A stretch of 64,000 nt of DNA from Ferrimonas futtsuensis DSM 18154 (lineage in GTDB: Bacteria > Pseudomonadota > Gammaproteobacteria > Enterobacterales > Shewanellaceae): assembly GCF_000422645.1 (NCBI RefSeq), contig NZ_AUGL01000023.1, forward strand, positions 1-64,000, read 5' to 3'. The notes beneath the pieces were generated by a model. The model did not search any database. It was not told where the DNA came from and was given only the letters and a program-made list of their open reading frames with translations. The translations under genes and the position numbers were made by a program. Below are positions 8,574 to 15,007 of this stretch, piece by piece (the first letter of the stretch is position 1; each line of letters begins with the position of its first letter).

Positions 8574-8931
8574 ATCGGCCTCCTTAGAGGTGGGTTGCCG
8601 GAGGGGGGGGTACAGATGTCATTCCCTGACTCAAGTATATCAGCCTGCTAGGGGGGCAGGTCCTGGGTGGAGAGAGTTTGGCCGGGCACGACGGTAACCA
8701 ATCAAGAAGTTCGATTACCGACACCACAGTCCTGCGCTAAATGCGATGGGTGCCGGGTGGGGGTTGTCAGGCCAACCCGATAAGAGTGCCACCTGTTACC
8801 TCAGAACCGCGCCACTGAACGGCCGGGCTCCAAGCGATCCAGTGCCACAGCACACCTGCGTGGCGCAAAAGCCTGGATTAATGGTCAACATCTCCTGGTG
8901 CCCCCTTGACCCAAATCTCATTGGCTCAGGC
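8574..8931. other. Non-coding stretch between small membrane gene and first sRNA
   Basis: About 360 bp in which I see no gene, strong hairpin or repeat beyond short G-runs. It should contain the promoter of the small membrane protein gene and perhaps of mak. A TATACT on the minus strand (8634-8639) could be a -10 element, but no matching -35 is clear. Confidence 0.4.
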
Positions 8932-9024
8932 AAAAAAAAGCCACCCCAAGTTGGCGTGGCTGTACTAAGAATTCTGTAGCAAAGGAGATGATGATGAAAA
9001 CAGGCATACCTAAATGCGTTTACT
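8932..9024 (-). ncRNA. Predicted sigma-E sRNA of MicA-like family, copy A
   Basis: Minus-strand unit upstream of aroG. Promoter: TGAACT at 9053-9058, 17 bp, TCTGAA at 9030-9035, a good sigma-E match. The predicted RNA starts near 9024, contains UUUUCAUCAUCAUCUCC (three AUC steps) and ends in a GCCAC/GTGGC hairpin (8940-8960) with eight U residues. At about 93 nt it is the longest and most divergent copy. The core is complementary to an AGGAG-AUGAUGAUGAAAA start region, as expected of a repressor RNA. Expression is not shown; the call rests on promoter, core and terminator recurring in seven places. Confidence 0.72.
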
Positions 9025-9184
9025 GTTGATTCAGAGTCCCTGGATCGCAAAAAGTTCAGGGATTTTTGAAAAAAGTTGCAGAGTCTCCCTTGCCTCTGAG
9101 ACCTCCCCTCATTTAGAGTCGGAGTGGGACCCCCAACCGGATTAGGTATCTTTCTAATTAAAAACATATTTCTGGAGTCGCATT

Positions 9185-10243
9185 ATGTACTACCAAACCG
9201 ATGATGTTCGCATCGACAAGATCAAAGAACTGCTGCCCCCCATTGCGATTCTGGAACGATTTCCCCTGGACGACCGAGCCGCCGAGACGGTCTATCAGGC
9301 CCGCCAGTCCATTCACAACATCCTGAATCGTCAGGATGACCGCATGCTGGTAATCATTGGCCCCTGTTCCATTCACGACCCCGAAGCCGCTCTGGAATAT
9401 GGCCAGAAACTGGCCAAGCTGCGCGAAGAGCTGAAACAGGATCTGGAGATTGTCATGCGGGTCTACTTCGAAAAGCCCCGCACCACCGTCGGCTGGAAGG
9501 GGCTCATCAACGATCCCATGATGGACAACAGCTTCCGTCTCAATGACGGCCTGCGAACCGCACGCAAACTGTTATTGGACCTCAACCAGATGGGCCTTCC
9601 TACTGCGGGTGAGTTTCTGGATATGATCACCCCTCAGTACGTCGCAGACCTGATGTGTTGGGGAGCCATTGGTGCCCGCACCACCGAATCCCAGGTACAC
9701 AGGGAGCTGGCGTCCGGCCTCTCCTGTCCGGTCGGCTTCAAAAACGGCACCGACGGCACCATCAAGATCGCCATCGACGCCATCAACTCCGCCAGTGCCC
9801 CACACCACTTCCTGTCCGTCACCAAGTATGGCCACTCCGCCATCGTCGCGACCACCGGCAACCAGGACTGCCACATCATCCTGCGTGGTGGCAAACAGCC
9901 CAACTACAGTGCCGAAGATGTGGCCACCATCACCGAGCAGCTGCACAAGGCCGCCCTGCCCGCCAATATCATGGTGGACTTCAGCCACGCCAACAGCCGC
10001 AAGGAGTTCAAGAGGCAATTGGAGGTCTGTGAGGATGTCTGTGCCCAGGTCGCAGGGGGCGATCACAACCTGTTTGGCGCCATGGTGGAAAGCCACCTGG
10101 TGGAGGGCCGCCAGGATCTCAGCCTGACCGAACCCCTGACCTACGGTCAAAGCATCACTGACGCCTGCATCGGTTGGGATGACAGCGCCAAGGCACTGAA
10201 AAATTTAGCCAAAGCGGTAAGAAAGCGCCGAAGCTCCAATTGA
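9185..10243 (+). CDS. aroG: DAHP synthase, type I-alpha (AroG-like)
   Basis: Condenses phosphoenolpyruvate and erythrose-4-phosphate to DAHP, the first step of the shikimate pathway. It has 352 residues, the length of the E. coli AroF/G/H enzymes, and is closest to AroG. Signature stretches are IIGPCSIHDPEAA, RVYFEKPRTTVGWKGL, ARTTESQVHRELASGLS and VDFSHANSRKEF, including the metal-binding Cys, His, Glu and Asp residues of the class. AroG enzymes are inhibited by phenylalanine, which is likely here but not provable by eye. GGAG precedes the ATG. It is flanked on both sides by minus-strand sRNA units. A second DAHP synthase of another subclass opens the trp operon at 32773. Confidence 0.95.
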   Translation: MYYQTDDVRIDKIKELLPPIAILERFPLDDRAAETVYQARQSIHNILNRQDDRMLVIIGPCSIHDPEAALEYGQKLAKLREELKQDLEIVMRVYFEKPRTTVGWKGLINDPMMDNSFRLNDGLRTARKLLLDLNQMGLPTAGEFLDMITPQYVADLMCWGAIGARTTESQVHRELASGLSCPVGFKNGTDGTIKIAIDAINSASAPHHFLSVTKYGHSAIVATTGNQDCHIILRGGKQPNYSAEDVATITEQLHKAALPANIMVDFSHANSRKEFKRQLEVCEDVCAQVAGGDHNLFGAMVESHLVEGRQDLSLTEPLTYGQSITDACIGWDDSAKALKNLAKAVRKRRSSN

Positions 10244-10272
10244 TCTTATTTCCGGGGCCCTCCCGGGCCCCG

Positions 10273-10340
10273 AAAAAAAACGCCACCTCAATGAGGTGGC
10301 GCAAAAGAATGTAGGGAGATGATGAAACCAAATTCGTTAC
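10273..10340 (-). ncRNA. Predicted sigma-E sRNA of MicA-like family, copy B
   Basis: Promoter: GGAACT at 10369-10374, 17 bp, TCTATA at 10346-10351. The predicted 68-nt RNA begins GUAACGAAUUUG, carries GUUUCAUCAUCUCCC, and ends in a perfect 10-bp stem (CGCCACCTCA and its complement, 10281-10301) followed by eight U residues. It lies 30 bp beyond the aroG stop and is convergent with aroG, so its terminator hairpin might also affect the aroG 3' end. Confidence 0.75.
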
Positions 10341-10422
10341 TCCTATATAGAGTACCCGCCTCCGACTTAGTTCCCTCCCTGCCAGATTTTTCTCAACTTT
10401 TCCCGGTGTCCGAACCGATCAT

Positions 10423-10488
10423 AAAAAACGCCACCTCACAGAGGCAGCGCAAAATAATTCAGGGAGATGATGAAACTCAACTCGTTAC
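10423..10488 (-). ncRNA. Predicted sigma-E sRNA of MicA-like family, copy C
   Basis: Promoter: GGAACT at 10517-10522, 17 bp, TCTATA at 10494-10499. The RNA (about 66 nt) begins GUAACGAGUUGAG, has the UUUCAUCAUCUCCCUGAAUU core, and ends in a hairpin with one mismatch (10429-10449) and six U residues. The stretch CAUCAUC...CCUGAAUU is the part closest to my recollection of E. coli MicA. Copies C and D share about 150 bp of near-identical sequence, including the spacer upstream. Confidence 0.75.
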
Positions 10489-10600
10489 AGAGTTATAGAG
10501 TCCCCAGCGACCCGGGAGTTCCCAAGCCCTGCGATTTTTCCCGAATTCTGCTGAGGCAGAACTCCATGAGGGGCGCGTACCCTTTCCAAAAAAAAACGCC
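10451..10600. repeat. Direct repeat, first unit (sRNA C promoter side)
   Basis: This stretch is nearly identical to 10619-10767, differing at about a dozen positions. Each unit holds one sRNA 5' half and promoter, a spacer containing GAACTCCATGAGGGGCGCG, and the terminator T-run of the next sRNA. It indicates tandem duplication of a unit of about 167 bp. Confidence 0.85.
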
Positions 10601-10656
10601 ATCTCAAGCGGACGGCGTAAAATAATTCAGGGAGATGATGAAACTCAATTCGTTAC
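10588..10656 (-). ncRNA. Predicted sigma-E sRNA of MicA-like family, copy D
   Basis: Promoter: GGAACT at 10685-10690, 17 bp, TCTATA at 10662-10667. The RNA (about 69 nt) differs from copy C by one base in the 5' region (GAAUUGAG for GAGUUGAG) and keeps the core unchanged. Its terminator stem (10597-10617) is less perfect, needing a G-U pair, but is followed by nine U residues. Stem changes with core conservation suggest selection on the core. Confidence 0.74.
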
Positions 10657-10767
10657 AGAGTTATAGAGTCCACAGCGGCCAGAGAGTTCCCAAGCCCTGC
10701 AATTTTTCCCGGATTCTGCTGCGGCAGAACTCCATGAGGGGCGCGTACCCTTTCCAAAAAAAACGCC
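10619..10767. repeat. Direct repeat, second unit (sRNA D promoter side)
   Basis: Second copy of the 10451-10600 unit, offset by about 167 bp. Differences are spread evenly through spacer and promoter, but none fall in the sRNA core. Confidence 0.85.
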
Positions 10768-10820
10768 ATCTCAAGCAGATGGCGTAAAGTAATTCAGGGA
10801 GATGAAACAAAATTCGTTAC
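10756..10820 (-). ncRNA. Predicted sigma-E sRNA of MicA-like family, copy E
   Basis: Promoter: GGAACT at 10849-10854, 17 bp, TCTATA at 10826-10831. The RNA (about 65 nt) begins GUAACGAAUUUUG and has a shortened core, UUUCAUCUCCC, with one AUC step missing. The hairpin is perfect (CGCCATCT arms, 10764-10784), with eight U residues. The shorter core predicts a target set with a single AUG spacing, or weaker pairing. Confidence 0.73.
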
Positions 10821-10906
10821 AGGGATATAGAGTCGCCCTCTGCAACTTAGTTCCGTCCTGTCTTGGTTTTTTCTGGTTCAGAAAGACGCAATCTGGACAG
10901 GCAATC

Positions 10907-10974
10907 AAAAAAAACGCCACCTCAAGGAGGCGGCGCAGAAAAATTTAGGGAGATGATGAAACAAAATTCGTTAC
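10907..10974 (-). ncRNA. Predicted sigma-E sRNA of MicA-like family, copy F
   Basis: Promoter: TGAACT at 11003-11008, 17 bp, TCTATA at 10980-10985. The RNA (about 68 nt) begins GUAACGAAUUUUG and carries GUUUCAUCAUCUCCC. It ends in a CGCCGCCTC/GAGGTGGCG hairpin (10915-10935) with eight U residues. It is the first unit of the five-copy tandem and starts about 75 bp beyond the stop of the 11048-11596 envelope gene, which is read in the same direction. Confidence 0.75.
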
Positions 10975-11047
10975 ACAGGTATAGAGTCTGGGCCGGCGAC
11001 AAAGTTCATCCCGCACCGAAAAAAATCTTCAGCCCGGTGCGCAGGAG

Positions 11048-11596
11048 CTATTTCGGCGGCTGAATCACCACGAAACCACCCTGCTCCAGAGAGGCAAACC
11101 AGACCCCATGATGTACCCAGTAGAGTTGGCCTCTGACTCGAACCTGTCGTTTCGGCTCGGGTAACTGTGACAAAGTCCGGCCCGGCGCGTACCGCTGCTT
11201 TGGCTTTTCCTGGGCACTCAGCACCCGGTAGCTGCCTGCCCGAGGGGGGGACTCGAGTCGGTAACTGTCTCCTTGGCGGCGATAGTACTGCCCATCGATC
11301 AGCGCGTAGGTGATGCCATCAACAATGATTATCCGGGCAGCCCTGGGCTTCCTGGGGCGATCATCATAGTCGTGTCGCCGGTAATGGCGACCATGGTAGT
11401 AAGCGCGAGGATAGAAGGGGGAGTAACGATGGTGGTGACGCCTGTAATCATAATAGTGGCGCGGATAGCCCGAGCCATATCCGACGACGACGGAGATGCC
11501 GCTGGCAGTCTCTGCGCCATAGCCCTGGGCTTCAGCCTCGCCAGCCAATGCAAAAACCAGAGTGGGGATGACCCCCAACATCACTGTAGCCCTCAT
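11048..11596 (-). CDS. Secreted Tyr/His/Arg-rich envelope protein of unknown function
   Basis: A 182-residue protein with a clear signal peptide (MRATVMLGVIPTLVFALAGE, cleavage near AEAQ). A Tyr-, His- and Arg-rich segment follows (about residues 40-85, with HYYDYRRHHH and HYRRHDYDD). The C-terminal half has short repeated beta motifs such as ITYALIDGQYYRR and LYWVHHGVWFA. The style is that of small periplasmic or outer-membrane proteins with YXXXXGXYY-type repeats (DUF6515-like, uncertain). An AAGGAGG before the ATG at 11596 decides the start; the longer frame to 11704 has no RBS. A TATACT lies about 45 bases upstream. It sits between sRNA copies F and G, so sigma-E stress control would fit but is not shown. 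Confidence 0.78.
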   Translation of the reverse strand: MRATVMLGVIPTLVFALAGEAEAQGYGAETASGISVVVGYGSGYPRHYYDYRRHHHRYSPFYPRAYYHGRHYRRHDYDDRPRKPRAARIIIVDGITYALIDGQYYRRQGDSYRLESPPRAGSYRVLSAQEKPKQRYAPGRTLSQLPEPKRQVRVRGQLYWVHHGVWFASLEQGGFVVIQPPK

Positions 11597-11821
11597 ACCC
11601 GCCTCCTTCGGTGGCGTTTGATCTAAGTATACAAACGGCAGGAGAGGCTTGAGGTAAAGATAGGTAAACCCCGGAGCCCGGCCCCAGAAGGCACTCAGCG
11701 GCACACTATTTCCCTATGGAAAGTGCGTTTAAAACAATCACTTCAGAAAAAAGAGCAAAAAAAAATCAATTTTTTCCCCTTTTTCTTTGAACTTTCTCAA
11801 GGGTGGGGGCTCTGAACCTAT

Positions 11822-11898
11822 GTAACAAATTGAACTCAGATTTGTTTCATCATCATCTCCATATTTTCCTGCCACCTCTATTTGGGGTGGTTTTTTTT
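11822..11898 (+). ncRNA. Predicted sigma-E sRNA of MicA-like family, copy G
   Basis: The only plus-strand copy. Promoter: TGAACT at 11788-11793, 17 bp, TCTGAA at 11811-11816, an excellent sigma-E match. The predicted 77-nt RNA begins GUAACAAAUUGAACUCAG, has GUUUCAUCAUCAUCUCC (three AUC steps, as in copy A), and ends in a CCACCTC/GGGGTGG hairpin (11872-11890) with eight U residues. Its independent orientation and different stem argue that core and promoter are conserved by function and not only by recent duplication. It is convergent with cysQ, whose stop is four bases beyond the T-run. Confidence 0.76.
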
Positions 11899-11902
11899 GC
11901 CC

Positions 11903-12685
11903 TCAGTTGGTCCCTCTGGCCAGGAAGTGGGGATTGAGTAACGAGGGTTTGCCGTTGTAAAGCAGCTCACCGCCCTCCATCAGCGACAGATTTCCACCGG
12001 CTCCCAGCAACACCGCATGGGCCGCGGCAATATCCCACTCACTGGTAGGCCCCAGCCTGGGATAAAGATCCGCTTCCCCCTGAGCCAATAGACACAACTT
12101 CAGGGAGCTGCCAACCGGCACCCTCTCCACCTCACCCAACGCCTTGAGCCAGGCAGCCAGTTCGGCAGAGGGGTGAGAGCGGCTGCACACCACCCTCGGA
12201 ACCGCCCTCTGAGGCACCGCAGCAATGGCAGACTTCACCCCGCCCTGAGTCAACCAGGCTCCCAGCCCGGGGCCACCGCTGTAGCTGCGTGACAGCGCCG
12301 GAGCCACCACTACCCCCAACAGCGGGCGACCATGCTCAATAAGCGCGATGTTGACGGTAAACTCGCCGTTCTCGGCAATGAACTCCTTGGTGCCGTCGAT
12401 GGGGTCCAGCAGCCAGTAGCGACGCCAGTGACGCCTCTCCTCCCAGTCTGGTACCCCTGACTCCTCCGAAAGGATGGGCAGTTCCGGCGTCAGAGCACCG
12501 AGCCCTTTCACCAATACCCTGTGGCTGGCCAGGTCCGCTTCGGTGAGAGGGGTGCTGTCGCCCTTATACCGGGTCTGCGGATTGCCGTAGTGCACCATGG
12601 CCGCCTCGCCGGCCTCCAGGGCAATGGCTTCCATCCCCTCGAGAAGAGCAAGGCGCTGAGTTGAAGTGAAGGTGTCCAGGTTCAA
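11903..12685 (-). CDS. cysQ: 3'(2'),5'-bisphosphate nucleotidase
   Basis: Hydrolyses 3'-phosphoadenosine 5'-phosphate (PAP), the inhibitory by-product of PAPS reduction, to AMP and phosphate. It has 260 residues with the inositol-monophosphatase fold signatures: LSEESG near residue 75, WLLDPIDGTKEF at about residue 92 with the metal-binding Asp residues, and the C-terminal WDIAAAHAVL motif. Last gene of the cys operon, overlapping cysC by four bases. Its place beside cysC fits removal of PAP made by the same pathway. Confidence 0.95.
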   Translation of the reverse strand: MNLDTFTSTQRLALLEGMEAIALEAGEAAMVHYGNPQTRYKGDSTPLTEADLASHRVLVKGLGALTPELPILSEESGVPDWEERRHWRRYWLLDPIDGTKEFIAENGEFTVNIALIEHGRPLLGVVVAPALSRSYSGGPGLGAWLTQGGVKSAIAAVPQRAVPRVVCSRSHPSAELAAWLKALGEVERVPVGSSLKLCLLAQGEADLYPRLGPTSEWDIAAAHAVLLGAGGNLSLMEGGELLYNGKPSLLNPHFLARGTN

Positions 12686-13281
12686 GGGGTAAGCACTCCG
12701 TGGCGTTGCAGGTAATCCACTATCTTGTCCACTGCCTGGCCGGTGTCAAGCCGGTCGGTCTGGATGTGGATTTCCGGATCATGGGGGGGCTGATAGTCTG
12801 AATCGATGCCGGTGAAGTGGCGGATCTCTCCCGCCCTGGCTCGTCGATACAAGCCTTTGGGATCCCGCTGTTCACACACTTCCAGGGGCGCATCCACAAA
12901 CACCTCAATGAACTGGCCAGGAGCCATGGCATCACGGACGCGCTGCCTGTCCTCGCGGAAAGGGGAGATAAAAGCGCTCAGACACAGAGTACCGGACGCC
13001 ACAAACAGCTTACCCACCTCGCCGATGCGGCGAATGTTCTCCACCCGATCCTGATCACTGAAGCCCAGGTCACCATTCAGGCCGAGGCGGACATTGTCGC
13101 CATCGAGCAGATAGCTGTGCACCTTGTGGGTCATCAGCCGCTGCTCCAGCGCATTGGCCAGGGTCGATTTACCGGAGCCGCTGAGCCCGGTAAACCACAA
13201 CAGGGCACTGCCATGCCCCTTGAGCCGGCGACGCTGCTCTGGGCTTACGGTGTGACTGTGCCAGGTTAGATTCTCTGTCAT
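12682..13281 (-). CDS. cysC: Adenylylsulfate (APS) kinase
   Basis: Phosphorylates APS to PAPS with ATP. The 199-residue protein has the P-loop GLSGSGKST at residues 33-41, DGDNVRLGLNGDLGFS for APS binding, and FISPFREDR, all diagnostic of CysC. It lies seven bases after the SLC13 gene and overlaps cysQ by four bases. No PAPS reductase gene is in the window. Confidence 0.97.
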   Translation of the reverse strand: MTENLTWHSHTVSPEQRRRLKGHGSALLWFTGLSGSGKSTLANALEQRLMTHKVHSYLLDGDNVRLGLNGDLGFSDQDRVENIRRIGEVGKLFVASGTLCLSAFISPFREDRQRVRDAMAPGQFIEVFVDAPLEVCEQRDPKGLYRRARAGEIRHFTGIDSDYQPPHDPEIHIQTDRLDTGQAVDKIVDYLQRHGVLTP

Positions 13282-13288
13282 TGTTACC

Positions 13289-15007
13289 TCAAAACGGAAA
13301 GAAACGGGGGATCAGGTAAAGCACCACCAGGCTGTAGAGCAGCGACAGAGGCAACCCAAGCTTCAGGTAATCCTTAAACCGGTACTGCCCCAGACTCATC
13401 ACCATCAGGTTGGTCTGATAACTGAAAGGACTGATGAAGCTGGCGCTGGCACCATAGGCCACCGCCATCACAAAGGGCATGGCACTGGTACCAAAGGCAT
13501 CCGCCAGCCCCAGGGCCAGGGGAAGACTCAGGGCCGCCGCGGCATTGTTGGTCATCACCTCGGTCAGCAGCAGTGCCACCAGATAAACGCCGACGAAGGC
13601 CACCACCACCCCCTGACCATTGAACAGCAGATGCAGCTGCTCCGACGCCATCAATGCCAACCCAGACTGAGCCACACTGTCCGCCATCGCCAGGGCTCCG
13701 GTGATGATCAGCCAGATCTCAAAGGGGAAGCGGGTCCTCACCTCCTGGGCCGACAGGATGCCTGCGGAGAGCATCACCAGCAGCAGCAGGGCCAGGGCCG
13801 CCACCAGCTCCACCAGCCCCAGGGCACTCAGGGTCAGGGCGGTAACGAAACCACCAATGGCCAGCCACTCCTGAGAGAGGGTCAACGGCGTCTGCAGCTG
13901 GGTATCCCCAACGACAAAGAAGTGGCGGGGTGAGGGCACAAAATCCGCCCCGGGGGACAGCACCAGCACATCCCCCGCTTCGATGGGGATCTGTCCCAGC
14001 TTGCCCGAAAGACGAGCCCCCCGGCGTCGCATCGCCACCACGGCGGCATCGAAGCGCCCCCGGAATTCCGCCGACTTGAGTGTCTGGCCAATGATGCTGG
14101 AGGTGGGACTGACAATCACCTCGGTCAGTTGCCTGTCCAGGGGTGCCTGCCCCTCGGCAAACAGGGTCAACCCCCGAAACTGGGAAAGCAGAGTCACCCG
14201 GCTCACATCCCCACAGAACACCAGCTTGTCCCCCTCCTCCAGCCGGGTGTCCGGCGACACCGGCGAGATCACCTGATGCCGTCGCACCACCTCAGCCAGA
14301 TAGAGCCGCTCCAGTGCCCGCAAACCGTTCTCCTGGACGGTTCGTCCCGCCAGGGGACTGCCCGGTTGCAGCTTGGCCTCGATAAAGTAGGGATCCTCCT
14401 CCTCGGCATGGTCGACGTTATGGGGCAGCAGCGGCGACAACAGCAGTATCAGCCCCAAACCGGCAACGGCCGCCCCCAGGCCCACAGGCAGAAAGTCGAA
14501 CATCGCCAACCCGGGCTGGCCCGCCTCCAACAGGAAGCTGTTGACAATCAGGTTAGTGGACGTGCCCACCAGGGTCAGGGTCCCCCCGAGAATGGCGGCA
14601 TAGGAGAGGGGCAGCAGCAGCCGAGAAGGCAGGTGGTCGGCGTTGGCCTTCACCCGCCCCATCAAAGCCGCCACCACCGCCGTGTTGTTCAGAAACGCCG
14701 AGGCCGCCATGGTGCCACCGCCCATCCTCAACAGGGTGCTGCGATAGGAGCGACGAAACAGCCGGCCGCTGAGCCAACTCAGTAGCCGGGTCTTCTCGAC
14801 ACCTGCCGAGGCCAGGATCAGCAGCAGCAGGCTGATCACCCCCGGGTTGGCCGCCAGGTTCAGCAGCCTATCCATCTGCAGTTGCCCCAGCATCACCAGG
14901 GCGATGGCACCGCCGGAGAACAGCAGCACCGGTCTCAGGCGGGTGAACACCAGCCCGAGAAACAGCGAGGCCGCCAGGGCCAGGAGTTGGCCGTGAACCG
15001 CGGTCAT
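13289..15007 (-). CDS. SLC13-type permease with two RCK_C domains, probable sulfate transporter
   Basis: A 572-residue membrane protein. An N-terminal half of about six helices is followed by two soluble TrkA-C (RCK_C) domains at about residues 205-285 and 295-375, and then a second membrane half. Family hairpin motifs are FLNNTAVVAALM and TEVMTNNAAAALSL. This SAC1/SLC13 plus RCK_C architecture is common next to sulfate assimilation genes. Its position between cysN and cysC, overlapping cysN by four bases, makes sulfate uptake the best reading. Transport of another oxyanion is possible. Confidence 0.88.
   Translation of the reverse strand: MTAVHGQLLALAASLFLGLVFTRLRPVLLFSGGAIALVMLGQLQMDRLLNLAANPGVISLLLLILASAGVEKTRLLSWLSGRLFRRSYRSTLLRMGGGTMAASAFLNNTAVVAALMGRVKANADHLPSRLLLPLSYAAILGGTLTLVGTSTNLIVNSFLLEAGQPGLAMFDFLPVGLGAAVAGLGLILLLSPLLPHNVDHAEEEDPYFIEAKLQPGSPLAGRTVQENGLRALERLYLAEVVRRHQVISPVSPDTRLEEGDKLVFCGDVSRVTLLSQFRGLTLFAEGQAPLDRQLTEVIVSPTSSIIGQTLKSAEFRGRFDAAVVAMRRRGARLSGKLGQIPIEAGDVLVLSPGADFVPSPRHFFVVGDTQLQTPLTLSQEWLAIGGFVTALTLSALGLVELVAALALLLLVMLSAGILSAQEVRTRFPFEIWLIITGALAMADSVAQSGLALMASEQLHLLFNGQGVVVAFVGVYLVALLLTEVMTNNAAAALSLPLALGLADAFGTSAMPFVMAVAYGASASFISPFSYQTNLMVMSLGQYRFKDYLKLGLPLSLLYSLVVLYLIPRFFPF

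Noticed and set aside
9008..9026. TyrR box upstream of aroG (TAAA-TGCG-TTTA)
   Set aside because: The spacing is four instead of six and the outer bases do not fit; the sequence belongs to sRNA copy A.
8988..9029. 13-codon plus-strand frame (MMMKTGIPKCVYC) upstream of aroG with GGAG, a possible aro leader peptide
   Set aside because: It lies exactly on the antisense of sRNA copy A; the GGAG abuts the first ATG, there is no run of Phe or Tyr codons, and the hairpin with T-run is on the minus strand.
10311..11063. Plus-strand frames starting MMK(Q/L/P)NSL..YRV in copies B-F, each with GGGAG ahead
   Set aside because: The shared N-terminus is the antisense of the sRNA core and -10 element. Copies A and G give unrelated short peptides, the sequence after residue 12 is not conserved outside the C/D duplication, and frames end differently.
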